From NCBI GenBank assembly GCA_025594325.1, contig JANHCV010000002.1:2170001-2234000 (forward strand): a DNA stretch of 64,000 nucleotides. The letters run 5' to 3'. Positions 1 through 12,857 of the stretch are shown one piece after another. Source of the stretch: Blastocladiella emersonii ATCC 22665 (lineage: Eukaryota; Blastocladiomycota; Blastocladiomycetes; Blastocladiales; Blastocladiaceae). Under the pieces are notes generated by a model, which was not told where the DNA came from, made no database searches, and saw only the letters and a program-made list of their open reading frames with translations. Position 1 is the first letter of the stretch, and every line of letters starts with the position of its first letter. A program made the translations under genes and the position numbers.

Positions 1-96
1 GCGCGCCGCCGTCAGCGCGAGGACGCGACGCTCGCGGGCGCCGCGCTGACCACAACGCCGAGCACCGCGGTTCTCGCGCAGTCGCGACGATCGTCC

Positions 97-3000
97 ATGG
101 TGCCAGCAGGTAGGATGCGGCCCGAGTCGCCGCCCGCTGTCGGCTCGAACGCGACGACGACCGCCGCCACGACGCCGAGTATCGGGCGCAGCCTCGCGAG
201 TCTCGGGTCGCGGCCCGGGTCTCCCGCGCGCGGCGGAGCAGCTCGATCGACGGGTGATCCCCCGTCGGCGCCGTCCTCGCGCCCCGGCACGGGCGAAACC
301 GGCCGCATCGTGGGTCCCGGCGACGCGCCGCCGAGCGCCGGCGGCGGCGTTGGCGGCCCGATCGGCGGGCTCGCGGCCATGAAGAACTGGGGCAAGGTGC
401 GCAAGGTGCTGCTGCCCGAGAAGACCATCAACGTGTTCGAGCTGTTCGGCGGCAAGAAGAAGGGCGTCAAGGCGCCCGCGCCCTACACCATGACCATCTA
501 CCAGGGGATCCAGTTCAAGTACCGCGTGCAGCCGCCGAAGCGGAAGCTCGTCGCGGGGCATATCCACGAGCGGCTCGTGGTCGGCGGCACGCTCAACAAT
601 GTCTCGCTCAAGGTCCACGGCCGCTCGGGCGGCAATGGGGCAGGTGGTGGTGGCCCGGGCGGGACGGGGCCGGGTCCCGGCGGCAGCGCCGCGGGTCGCG
701 GCGGGGGTGGCGGCGGCGGCAAGAAGCGCGCGGCGCCCATCAACCCGCTCGCGCTCATGGGCATGACGTTCGACGTGCAGCCCGCGGCCGACGACGCGGA
801 CCGGCACCGGCACCGGCACTCGGACGACGAGTCGGACGACGACGACCGGTCGGACGTGAGCGACAGCATCGAGGACCTGGTGCGGCAGGTCGCGGGCGAG
901 GGCAAGAAGGACGCGGCGGGCGGCGGCAAGCAGAGCGGCGGGGATGGGACGGGACTGGGCAATGCCGGCCGCGGGCGCGTCAGTCTCACGGCGTCGTTCC
1001 TCGACGACAAGAACATGATCACGCTCCAGGACGTGTCCAAGGGCGCTCCGCCGTTCCGGTCGCTGCTGCACGAGGAGCTGCTTGTCGAAATGTCCCAGTT
1101 TGTGCCCATCGCGCAGCTCGGGCTCTACGCTGGGTGCTCGCACGACGAGACTATCAAGCTGTTCAATTCCAAGTTCGAGCATATCCGGAACGTGCTCGCG
1201 TGGCAGCCCGTCATCAAGTGCGTATTGCACTTTCGGTGGTCGATCGAGGCCAGTGCTGACTCGAGCTCGTGCCTACGTGTAGGGTCCAGTGGTTCGACGA
1301 TGTGCAGCGGCTCGCCGCCGTGGGCATCGACAAGGTCTCGTTCTGGTCGCTGGCCAGCAACATTGATCGGTACGCGTCTCTCTGATCCCGTGTCCCCCAC
1401 CACCACTCACACTCCAAGGCGTGTAGCGGCGAGGTCAAGGTGACGGCCACCAACGTGGGCTCCATCGACCTCGGCGCCAAGGTCAAGGCCGACTGGCTCA
1501 TCGACCTCATCTACGAGCCGCGCAACAAGCGGTACTACCTCGTTGTCGGCGCCACGGTCCACGTCTACTCGAACCAGTACGACTTTTTGTTCAAGATCGA
1601 GTCGCCCTACTCGCGGCCCTACACGTGCCTCGTGTTCCACCCCGAGCTTCACTACCTGTTCATCGGGGTCAGCGATGGATCGAGTACGTATTGCGTGGCG
1701 GGGACCTGCTGCATTTGTCAACTGACGACGTCGAGCGCGTAGTCCAGGTCTGGAACCTCAACAACACGCTGGTCCACGAGTTCGAGGGCCACCTCAAGGC
1801 TGTCTCGACGCTCGTGCTGTACAACAGCTCGCTGCTCATCTCGGGGTCCAAGGACGGGTCCATCCGCCTGTGGAACATTTCGACGTTTCGCCAGTCGTTT
1901 CGGTACGCTTGAACGAGGTCACGACGCGCGGTCGGAACTGACGATGGCCGCGCGTAGGCTGCAGATCAAGGAGGACATCAACCTCGTCGGCCTCATTGAC
2001 ATGCACCACCTCTGGGTCCATTCGAGCAAGGGTCTCTCGATGTGGGGCATCAACATGCTCAACCAGACGTTCAGCCACGTCAAGTACAATCACGCCTCGC
2101 GACCACGGCCTGCATCGATCACTGACGACCGCCGCCATGTAGCTCGGACATCAACTTCATGCGCCTGTACAAGACGGCTCGGTCGCCCGCGCGCGTCCTC
2201 GTCGGGTCCGACGACGGCGTCTGGCGGCTGCTCTCGCCCATCAGCGGCAAAGTGCTCACGACGTGCATCCCGATCCAGCAAAACGTCAAGATCCGCGACG
2301 CGACGTACAGTCCGCGGACGAGTACGCTACCACCTTCGCCCACGTCGCGCGTCAAGCAACTCACGCGCGTTCCCCCGTCGTCTAGACCGCATCTTTTTCC
2401 TCATGGAGTCGGGCGACATATGGGTCGCGGCGACGGACGCGAACCCGAGCGTCATCATCGAGCACTGGAAGCTCGGGTCGTCGGCGCAGGAGGACTGCAG
2501 CTGCATCTGCGCCTTCGACGGCCGCCTAGAGAACGGCAAGGACTACACGTTCCTGTTCGGCGGCACGGGTAACGGCCAGGTCATCGTCTACACGCAGTAC
2601 GGCACCGTTGGCAAGCGGTACCAGGTCCACGGCGCGCAGATCACGCGTATCATCGCCGACCAGAAGGAGGGGCTCATTGTGAGCATCGCCAAGGGTACGC
2701 TAACCATCCGCGAGCGCGTTGGCCGTGTCCACTCACGAACGCGGATGTGTAGACAATACGATCCGCGTCACTCAGGTGTGTCCGGGCAAAAAAGACGTGC
2801 TGGTGCCCAAGACGGCCATCAGCTTCACGTCGCCGCCGACGTCGATCTGCACGAGCGACTTCCAGCTCGTGGTCGGCACCGAGGACGGCGTCGTGTCCAT
2901 GTTCAACTTCAACCTGCGCACGGGCGACTACCGGCAGGTGCCGTCGCACGCGCGCAACGACGACCACAGCGACAGCGTGATCGGGAGCAGCTTCCGGAAA

Positions 3001-5924
3001 CGCTGGGGCCTGTACATGACGCTGGGCGCCGAAGGCGCCATCAAGGTGTGGGACACGGGCAACGTGCTGGTGCGCGAGATCCAGTTCGACGCGCCGCCGA
3101 CCGGCGTGTGCGTCGCCAACTCGTGGATGGACCTGCTCGTCACCTGGGACAACCGCATCGACCTGATCCGGTACTACGACTACCTCCCGCCCGGCTACGC
3201 CCAGAGCATCTCGTCCGCGTTCCACAAGGCCAACCCGCCCGAGGAACCGCTCCCGCTCGAGCCCAACCAGGAGCTCGCGCGGCTCATCCCGAAACGCCCC
3301 GCGCCGTCGGCCGCGCGAGGCGCGAACTGGATGGAGATCCTGAACCTCGTCCCCGACAACTCGTGGCGCACGCCCGACATGATCGGCGGCGCGATGCACG
3401 CGGCGGCGGAAGCCGCGGCAGCCGAAGCCGCGGACCTCGCGGCCCTCGCGCGCGCGAATCGCGCGGGAGCGGGCGACCTCACCGTCGGCCGAGCCCTGCG
3501 CGGTGACGGCGGCGACCGCGGCGGTCGGTCTCCGTCGACCACGGCTCGCAACGCGGGCAGCGCGTACTCGTCCATTTCGGGCGGCAACCTGCTCGCGCCG
3601 CGGCGGCAGTCGCCCGGCCGGTCCGTGTCGCCGAACCGCCGCCGGCTCGTGTCAACCATGCTGGCCGGCGACGACGCGACGCCGCTCGTCTCGCACCTCA
3701 TGCTCCAGGAGAGCGAGATGCAGCTCACGTTCACGGGCGAGCCGCTCGACCGCGCCTCGTCCATTGCCAACATCGCCGAGGCCGACCTGACGATCCCGGG
3801 CAAGGTGCACCACACGCCGGTCGTGCCCGACGGCCGGCTGCCCAACTCGAAGCTGCTGTCGCTCGTCGACGCGTATCAGCGCGAGCACGGGATCGACCAG
3901 CCGCGGCGGTCTGGGATCAAGCGCAAGAAGAAGCCGCGGCCCGTGACCGTCGAGGACCGCCAGCGCCGGTCCGAGGAGTACAAGTCGCGCCTGCAGCGGC
4001 TGCTGGCCATGATGCCCAAGCCCGCGACGCCCGAGCCGACGCCGGTGGTCGCCGTCGAGAAGCCCGCGTCGCCCAAGAAACCGCCCTCGCCCAAGAAGCC
4101 CCCGCCGCGTCGTCCCCCGCCGCCTCCCACGAGCTTCGACATCGACATGCCGCCCCCGCCGCCCCCGCCGCCGCCGATCCCCGAGGAGCCCGAGGAGCCG
4201 GACGTCATGGAGGACCTGCCCAAGCTGATCGCCAAGGCGCTCGAGTTCCACTTTTTCCAGGAGCAGCAGCTGTTCAACGTCAAGCAGTCCAAGAACGGGC
4301 GCGTGCGGCGCGAGCTCGCCGTCGAGCCGACGCCCGATGGCCTGCTGCCGCTGCTGATCGCGACGTTCGAGAAGAGCGACCTGCTGGCCAAGCGCGAGAT
4401 CGCGGACTTCATCAACTGGATGAACTCCGAGTTCGAGTTTGCGCACTCGCGGCGGATCCTGGACCTGTACCTCAACTACCTGTTCGGCGTGTTCCTGGTC
4501 CCCGTCAACGACCTCGAGAAGGAGCTGATCCTGACGCTGCTCAGCGCGCTCAACCAGTTCGGCCCCGATGACCTCGAGGTCTGGGCATGTCTGCTCCTGT
4601 TCCTCGTGTACGGCGACGACAAGGTCGAGGAGCAGGCGAGGCACATCCTGACGGACCTCGGCCTCCGCGAACCCATGTTCGCGCTGCTCGCGAAACGCGT
4701 CCAGGACCTCTTCTTCATGGCCAAGCGCGACGCCGGCGAGGGCAATAACCCGATGCCGCTCGCCCGCAAGTACGTCATGGCGTGGGTCCGCCGCATCCCC
4801 ATGGCCTTCCGCGGCCCGCCCAACGCCAACGAGGAGGACCCGAACAGCAGCGCGGGCAAGAAGAAGAAGGGCAAGAAGAAGAAACCCAAGCGTACGTGTC
4901 TCTCGAGGATCGAGGCTGCCCACGCACAGGCTGACACGATCGTCACGCGCGTGTAGGCAAGAACTTTGACGTGAGCCACTCGATGACCGACCTCGCCAAG
5001 CTGCTGACGAGCGGCACGTTCACGACCGAGTCCAGCGCGGCGGTTGAGGAGAAAATGGACATGCCGATCGCGGACCTAGTCAACGAGTGGATCGAGTACC
5101 AGAAGGAGCGCGAGCGGTGGCTCGAGGCGCAGCGGCTCGAGGGCGAGCGGCTGCTGCGCGAGAAAGAGGAGAACGACAAGCGCACCGCCGAACGGCTCCG
5201 CCTGGAACGCGAGGCCCTCGAGGCGCGCGAAGCGGCGCGGCGCGAGCGCGAGGAACGCCGGCGGCAGGAGCTCGCGCGGCTCAAGGCCAAGCCCAAGACG
5301 GCGGTCCGCCGGTCCAAGTTCCCCGACCCGCACTTCTCGCAGTGCCACCCGAGCCGCGAGTCGGTCAACTACCGGTTCACGCTGCCGCCGCTCGACGACG
5401 CAGACAACCTGATCGGCGCGCACCTGCTCAAGATCGCCAAGTCGATGCCCATCGAGCTCGTCAACCCGCGCCCATTCGCCAAGTCGAACCGCATCGGGCT
5501 GCATGACCCGCAGTTCCGCACCTTCACGGCGCCCGCGTCGGCCGCGGCGGTCAGCCCGATCACGCTCCCGCCGCCGCAGGCGAGCAGCAGCTCGGCGGGC
5601 CCGAGTCACGGCGGTGGAGCGGCGACGGGTGGTGCCTCGTCCGTATCGTCGACGCGGCGCAGCTCGCTCGCTGGGCCTGTACGGCGGGCAGCCGCGTCGG
5701 CTGGGGCACCGGGCGAGCACGCGTCGGCCGCCCCGGACGATGTCGGGTTCGCGACGCGGAAGCGGTACCTGGTGCTCGATCGGCGCAGCATGGCGGGCCT
5801 GTACGCGTCGTCGCCTACGGGGTCGCAGTCGAGCATCCGGCTGAACACGGGGTCAAGTCCGCTGGCGGCCAAGGATAACAGCGGGTCGACAGCGACGCTG
5901 GCGTCGTCGGTCGGGTTGTCGTAG
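97..5924 (+). CDS. WD40-repeat protein, WDR87/WDR97-like, probable cilium/flagellum protein (5' end may lie outside window)
   Basis: Nine exons fit one frame: 97-1217, 1283-1369, 1427-1683, 1743-1902, 1958-2083, 2143-2321, 2386-2694, 2753-4891 and 4957-5924, giving 1781 residues from the ATG at 97. All eight introns are GT-AG and 53-73 bp long. The frame is open from base 1 to 97, so an upstream start is possible. Residues about 330-890 hold WD40 blades (for example IQVWNLNN, GSIRLWNIST, GAIKVWDTGN). A proline- and lysine-rich linker follows, then a conserved-looking helical block (about 1230-1430) and a charged coiled coil (about 1500-1575) rich in Arg and Glu. The order of long WD array followed by helical tail, and the phrase REIQFD after a blade, recall animal WDR87/WDR97, which are linked to motile cilia. 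A generic WD scaffold remains possible; the family name is from memory. Confidence 0.8.
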
Positions 5925-5985
5925 TGTAGCGAGCGGAAGGTAAATCATGTATCACACACACGTAGCTGCAAAAATGAAGGACGGA

Positions 5986-6853
5986 TCAATCAAAGTTGAT
6001 GTCCTCGGGCCGCACCGGGTGCTTGAGCGGGATGATCGACTCTTTTTTGACGTCGCGCGGAAGTGCTTTGCGCATGTCTGCGACGGGGAGCGCGGTGAGT
6101 GTGACCGTGGGCTGCACGCTGAGCGGAGGGACGTACCGTAAGCGTCCTCGTTTTCACCGTTTGGTCCAGATCCGCTATAGTAGCTGAGCACGCGCCGATA
6201 CACCGTGTACCCGAGTTGCTCGTACATGCCGATGGCGACGGCATTGGACTCGCGGACGAAAAGGTCGACGAAGTAGCCATTGTAGCTACACGGGCGGACG
6301 TCAGCTGCCAGTTGACAGGGAATCGATGTCACTCGCAAACGCACATGTTCTCGGACACGGTCTCGAGGATCGCCATGAGCTGCTTGGCGAGTCCGAGCCG
6401 GCGGTAGTCGGGACCGACCGTGACTGCCGTGACGTGGCCGTGCCACTCCTTGCCGCGGCCCTCGGCCTTGCCCATGACTACGGAGCCGCACTATGTGATG
6501 AGCACTCGGTTTGTGTATGTGACAACGCTATTGTGACGCACCGTAGCCCATGGCCTCGCCCGAGGCGGACTCGGCCATGTAAAAGTAGTCGGGCCAGCGA
6601 GCGAGGTAGCCCAGGTAGAACGGGATGTTGTACTGCAGGTAGGGGCCGTGAGTGAATGTCGTAGTCGCGTCGTGCGGTCAAGATCATACGTTCTCGGTCA
6701 ACGGGTCAAGGTTGCTGGATCATAAAAAGCGAGGCGAAGAGTGCATGGTGAGCGATAGTGCTCTGCGACGCGGCGATCGCGATACATGGGGGACACAAAC
6801 ACATTGCTCAGAGTGAACAGGTCCTCTGCCGTGAAGCGGCGCAGCGTAGTCAT
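5986..6853 (-). CDS. NAA20: N-alpha-acetyltransferase 20, catalytic subunit of NatB
   Basis: Transfers acetyl from acetyl-CoA to the N-terminus of nascent proteins starting Met-Asp/Glu/Asn/Gln, together with NAA25 at the ribosome. Six exons on the minus strand: 6853-6801, 6714-6690, 6632-6542, 6477-6345, 6285-6137 and 6077-5986, giving 180 residues, against about 178 in human NAA20. The N-terminus MTTLRRFTAEDLF, the block NIPFYLGYLARWPDYF, the acetyl-CoA loop region (YRRLGLAKQLM), the GYFVDLFVRESN block and the C-terminus KHPVRPEDINFD all match the family closely. Every exon joins in phase. The 25-bp second exon is supported by the conserved NLDPLTE motif. The gene is divergent from the redox gene that starts at 7646. 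Confidence 0.95.
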
Positions 6854-7645
6854 TGCAAGGTGGTCGCGTGCGGGAGCGAGAACAGCGCCCGAACGATCGG
6901 CGCGTCAAGTCGCTCACCGAGGGAACAGCACGTGAGATCACCCGCGCGAGACGCGAGACAAAACGCGTCGCGCGACGCGTCTCGCACCGGATGTCTCGCA
7001 CGTCCCGCACCACGCTCTGTCCGCGTCAGCAACGTCCGACCCGACTGCGAGGCGCCGCCGCGTTCGTTTCCCCCGTGTGAAAACAAATTCGGTGCAGCGG
7101 CCTCCTCCGCGACCGTGTGACTTGGTGCAGAGTACATGCCTCGGCGCTGTCGGCGCGTGTGAGACGCCTCTCGCCGGTTACCAAGCATGCGCACGCCGCG
7201 CCTCACTCATAAAATGGTACTGCCTTGTCAGCTCGCTACCTCCTGGACGTGTCGCGCCGGGCCAAACCGTGTCTGTCTCGCGCTCGGGTGCGTTGTCCCC
7301 GACGGCGTCGATGGCGGCCGGTATCGACCGTTGATGATGATTTCGACTACGCTCCCTCGATCCACTCGGGCCTCCAGCCGTGCCCTCCTGCCATCGCACC
7401 AGCGTCCTTTGTCCCGCGGCCCTGTACCGGTAATCTGGTGTCGTGTCCGTGGCTGCGAGACGCGTTTCCCCTCGCGCCGCCGTGCACGCGACCTCCTCCC
7501 CTCTCCCACACGCGTTCGCGCCAGCGTTCGCGCGCTCGCTCGCACCACCCACGCCAGATGTCGGGCCGCTGCTCCAATTATGCGCGACTGTGCACCCAAC
7601 TCATCCTCTCGCTGAACGTAGAGAATAACACCCGCCTCTATAGAC
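6854..7645. promoter_or_regulatory. Intergenic region between two divergent genes
   Basis: This 792-bp stretch separates the NAA20 start from the redox fusion start on the opposite strand, so it should hold both promoters. It contains CpG-rich words such as gcgacgcg and a pyrimidine-rich run near 7380-7560. No TATA box, RNA gene or further coding exon could be supported. Confidence 0.4.
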
Positions 7646-10600
7646 ATGAACTTGCTCGATCACGCGAGGCGGCCGCGGCCGCCACCACCCCGCCCATGCA
7701 CTGGCGTGCCGCGCCCTCGCCTCACCACCACTTTCGCGGGTGTCCCACTCCTTGCAACATGCATCATTCTTCTCGCACTACTATCCAGCAGCGGCACCGT
7801 CGACGCCGCGGTGCAGTCGCTCGACGGCACCGGCAACAACCCGGTCCCCGCCAAGGCCGCGTGGGGGAGCGTCGGCCAGACGCTGTCCCGCACCTTCGTC
7901 GCGGCCAACAGCTACACGGACGGTGTCGCGGCGCCGCGGTCGTCGCCGAACCCGCGCGAGATCACGCGCTTGCTCTTCGACAACCCGAGCGCGCTGTCCA
8001 ACCTCACGGGCGCCGGCTACGACCAGAAGTGGGCCGCGCTGCTTCCTGTTCTCCACCGGGTTCATTTCACTCCGCTGACCTGCGTCCTGGGAACTCGAAG
8101 ACTGACTCGCTCCCGTGTGTAGCTGCTCGCCATCGACCTCGTCCAGATCTCGGCGAACCCGGCTGAGCCGTACCCGCTCGCGGTCCCCGCGTGTGACACG
8201 GTCTTCGACCCACTGTGCACGGGAACGGCGGCCATCAACTATGCGCGCGCGGCCGGCTCGCTCACGGGGCCGAGCGGGTCCCGGCTCGCGACCAACCTCG
8301 CCACGGCCTACATGGACGCCGGCTTCCTCTACGGTACGCGACCCGCGCGGTTGCTCGCCGTGACCACGAACTGACCCCACTCGCACGCGTAGGCACCAGC
8401 GCGTCGACGCTCCAGTCCATGCGCACCATGACCGGCGGCAAGCTGGCGCTCGACCCCAAGGGGCTGCTGCTCACCAAGACCCTCTCGTCGGCCGTGACGC
8501 TCGGCGAGCTCATCGTCCCGGCGTACCAGCCCGTGTACCTCGCCGGCGACCTGCGCATCAACGCGCACCCGGGCACCATCGCCATCACCACGCTGCTCGC
8601 GCGCGAGCACAACCGCAAGGCCGGCCTGATCCTCGCGCAGAACCCGACCATGTCTGACGAAGAGTGCGCCCCCCGCTTTCGCTGATCACGCGACCCATGT
8701 CGCTAACCGCCTCGACTCGACCGTGTAGCGTGTTCCAGACGGCGCGCCGGTGGACCATCTCGGTGTGGCAGCGGCTCGTCATTGAGGAACTGACGACGAC
8801 CATGCTCGGGTCGACGCTGCCGGGCTTTCCGGGGTACTCGAACACGACGGCGCCCGAGGTCGACTCCTTCTCCGCGAGCTGCCTGCTCCCGATCGGCTAC
8901 CTCGGCAGCGGGTCCGTCGTGTACCGGTACAACGCGGACGGCACCGAGCACGCCGCGGGCCACCTGCACGCGCCGCCGGCGCTCGGCCGGATCCCGTCGT
9001 TTGTCAAGGCCGTCAACGCGAGCGGCATCGAACCGATCCTCATCGGGCTCATGACGTCGCGCGAGCTCCCGCTGCGCGGGGGCGCGCACGGCAACGCGGC
9101 CGATGTCCTTGCCATGCTGGTGCACCGCGCGCGCGACCTCGGCGTCCCAACGTACGCGGCGGCGCGGGCCGCGCTCGGGCTCACGACGCCCACGTCGTTT
9201 GCGTCCATCAGCAGCAACCCCGTGGTGCAGGCGACGCTGGCCAAGATCTACGCGAGCGCGGCCGACGTCGACGCGTGTCTCGGCTCGTGGCTCGAGGACC
9301 CGGTCCCGTACACGCGCGTGGGCACGACGCTCGCGGCGGCGTACTCCAAGACCGTGGCGCTCGCGCGTAACTCGGACTACTTCATCTACCTGTCGCCGAC
9401 GTCGGGCTATGCCACTGCGCAGTCGTACGAGGTGCGCAGGTACGGGTTCGACTACCTGGTCAAGAACAACACGAACCTGGCCCGGTTCCCGCAGTCGATT
9501 GCGAGTCCGGCCGATGCGGCCACGGCCTTCACCAACGTCACGGCGACGACGACCATCAGCCCCGCGGACACGGCGGCGCGCGAGTTCGCGTTCCGGTCGC
9601 GCACGCTCGTCGACGGGCTCAAGCTCAACTGGACGGTCTCCGCGCCGTACCTCAAGATGCAGATCACGACGACGCTCATGGGCTGGATCGCCATCGGGTT
9701 CGGTCTCGGCATGCCCGTCAACATGGACGCCAACATCGTCGTGTACGCGAACGGCGTGCCCGAGGTCGCCGACTACTACACGGTCGGGTACGGCCCGACG
9801 CGCGACACGGCGCGGGGCGGGACCTCGGACATTTCGGGCTTCTCGTGGTCCGACGACCCTGTCTCGGGCGCCCGCACGTTCAAGTGGTCGCGCCTGCTCA
9901 CGTCCACGGACCCGAACGACGCCAACATCACGACGGCGGGCACCCAGATCGTGTTCGCGTACGGCCCGCAGCCGGCGCCCGTGTACCACGCGTCGCGGCG
10001 CGGCTTCGCCTTTATCAACTTCTACGCGCTCGGGCTCGCGCCCGTGCCCACGTCAACGAGTACGCCGACGAGCACCGCCACGGCGACGCCGACGCCCACT
10101 TCCACGGTCACCCCGCCCAAGACGCCCGTTGGGCTCAAGGTGCTGCACGGGCTGCTCATGTACCTGGCCTTCTTTGTCGCGATCCCGTTCGGCATCTTCA
10201 GCGCGCGGCACCTGGCGGCCAAGAACTGGCTCGACATCCACTTCAAGGTCAACCAGTTCGTGTTCTCGAAGACGGCGCTGTCGCTGCTCACGGCGCTGCT
10301 GGGCGACAGCAATGGGTTCATGGACAGCGCGCACGGCGTGTGGGGCATGATCACGACCATCGGGCTCGCGCTGACCATGGCAGGCGGGATGCTGAGCGGG
10401 TTCAACCTCCGCGTCCCGCAGTGGGTCACGTCGATTGCGCGCAAGATGCACGTCCCGATCGCGCTCGCGACGTGGGGCGCGGGGATCTACGACTGCATCA
10501 ACGGCGCCGAGATGATGTCCAAGTACGGCAAGGAGTGGGGCTGGTTCACGTACCTCAACTGGGCCGGGCTCGCGGCGCTCGTCCCCGTGATGCTGTACCT

Positions 10601-12857
10601 CGAGGTCCGCCGCATCAAGTACGGCAAAGTGGCAATGCGGTCGCTCACGCGCATCTCCAAGCTCAAGAAGTCGCTCGCGTCGCGGTCCGGGCTCATCAAC
10701 GACGACGACGGCCACCGCGTCCTCCCCGAGTTCACGTGGACCGCGATCCGCGAGAAGGTCCAGGACGGGCTCATGTGGCTCGTCATTGACGGCGTCGTCT
10801 ACGACGTGTCCAAGTACGCCGAGTCGCACCCGGGCGGCAAGCAGGCGATCCTGCGGTACGTCGGCAGCGACGCCACGGCCGCCTTCAACGGCATGAAGGG
10901 CAGCGCCAGCCACTTCAGCCTGCGGTCCGACGACGGCGGCGAGTCGGACGGCGGCGGCGACCGGTCGCGCACCGCGTCCGTGTCCGGGACCGACACGTCG
11001 GCGGTGGGCCTGCTCCGCCGCCGCATCAGCGTCTTCACGGGCAACAACAACACGTCGAGCGGCAGCGGCAGCGCCAACGGGAGCTCGTCGGCCGGCATGA
11101 TGTCCCTGCGCGCCATGTCGGGCGTCGGCGGCCGGTCGTCCATCTTCTGGCAGAGCGGCACCGTCAAGCGCGTGTACGCGCACGCGCACTCGCGGCTCGC
11201 GCGCCTCAAGCTTAACACGCTGGCCATCGGGTACCTGGCCGACGGCAAGAGCGCCGCGAGCAAGAAAAGCGCGATCATGAGCAGCGCGGCGCTCGAGGGA
11301 CTCGACTTTGAGGAGGGCGACCTCGTCCCGGCGTGGTACCCGCCCGAGCGCAACCCCGGGCTCAGCGAGCTGCAGTTCCGGTCGCTCACCATCGTCAAGC
11401 GCACGCGGCTCACGGCGCCGCCCGCATCGCTGCTGGGTCTCGACGCCACGGCGCTCCAGTCCCCGACCACGGCCGCCAGCGGCGCGTCGGGTCCCGTGTA
11501 TCTGTTCCGTCTCGCGTTCCGGTCGCCGAGCGAGGAGGTGTGGTTCAAGCCGGGCGACAGCGTGGTCCTGCAGCTCCCCGCCGAGGACGGGCGGCAGCTG
11601 CACACGCGCGCGTACACGCCCATCGCGTGCCAGGCGCAGGGGTACCTCGACCTGATCATCCGCGTGTACCCGAACGGCGCCCTCACGCCGCTGCTCGAGC
11701 AGCTCGAGGTGGGTGACGAGGTCAGCGTGCGCGGACCCGACCGGTGCCCGAAGTCGCTGCTCCGGCTCACGCCCGCGCCGCCCGGCCGCCGCGAGGTGAT
11801 CGGCGGCGACGGCGACGGCGCGGCCGCGGCGGGCGCAATGACGCGCGCGCTCGTGGTGCGCGGGCTCGAGATCGACCCCGTCTCGCGCGGGTGCTACGAG
11901 CACGTCGGCCTGATCGCGGCGGGCACGGGCATCACGCCGATGCTCCTGCTCATCGACTACTACGTCAAGCACTGCCCGCGCGACCCGGCGTCGGGCGTCC
12001 CGCTGTCGCGCATCACGCTGCTGTACCAGGCCAAGAACCGCGGCGACCTCGTCTACTACAACGAGCTCGAGGCGCTCGTCGCCACGCACGCGCCGCTCCT
12101 GCGCGTCGTGTACCACCTCTCGCAGGACGACGCGGGCAAGACCGGCGGCGATGCGACCACGCCCCCGCTGACGCCGGCGAGCGGACCCGTGCAGTACCGG
12201 CGCATCGACGCGGACGCGATCCGCCGCGACATGCCGCCGGCGGCGCGCGCGTTCCGGACCACGACGTCCGCACTGGCTTCGGGCCCGCCGTCGCCGCTCC
12301 CCGTCCCGCACCTGTTGGCCGGCCCGATTGTTTCCTCGACACTCGGCCCCATGTCGCTGGCCATGGGCGGCAGCATGTCGTCGGACACGGGCGGGATCGG
12401 CGTGGTGCCGCCGTCGCCCGTGATGCCGCACGTCAACAACGGGTTCCCGACGATCCGCCGCCGCACCTCCGTCAGCTTCGTGGTCCCGACCATCAACCGG
12501 CCCGCGTCGACGGCCGGCGGGCTCGGGACCGACCCGAACGCCATCGGCATGGGCATCCTCAAGACGGCGAGTCTGTCGGGCACGGCCACACCGACGACGA
12601 CGGCCGCGGCAGCAGGCCCGACGACTGGGTCCGCCTCCGTGTCTGGCGCCCTGTCGCCGGCCGGCGGGTCTTCGTCGATCCTGCACCGCGCGCTCACCGA
12701 CACGGCGGGTGCGGGCGTCGCCGCCGCGGCCGCACAGGGCAGCGCCGTCGCTGACGCGATGATGCTGGTGTGCGGGCCGCCCGAGTTCAACTCGAGCGTG
12801 GTCAAGGCGTTGCAGACGCTCGGGTACTCGGGCGACAGCGTCGTGGTGTTGCAGTAG
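7646..12857 (+). CDS. Multidomain membrane redox protein: haem-peroxidase-like, DOMON, cytochrome b561, cytochrome b5 and b5-reductase domains
   Basis: Four exons: 7646 to 8047 or 8059, then 8123-8333, 8393-8663 and 8729-12857, about 1670 residues. The first donor is unresolved; both candidates keep phase. A hydrophobic signal segment lies near residues 32-54. Residues about 60-460 resemble animal-type haem peroxidases (ARDEHNR-like block AREHNR). DOMON follows at about 590-710 (GWIAIGFG, then GMPVNMDANIVV). Cytochrome b561 at about 760-925 has histidines in LHGLLM, DIHFK, AHGVWG and MHVPIA. Cytochrome b5 at about 965-1020 has SHPGG. FAD/NAD-binding b5-reductase at about 1177-1670 has TRAYTP, AAGTGITPM and CGPPEF, with an insert of about 170 residues before CGPP. 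A plausible role is moving electrons from cytosolic NAD(P)H across a membrane to the outer domains. That role is inferred. Confidence 0.88.
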
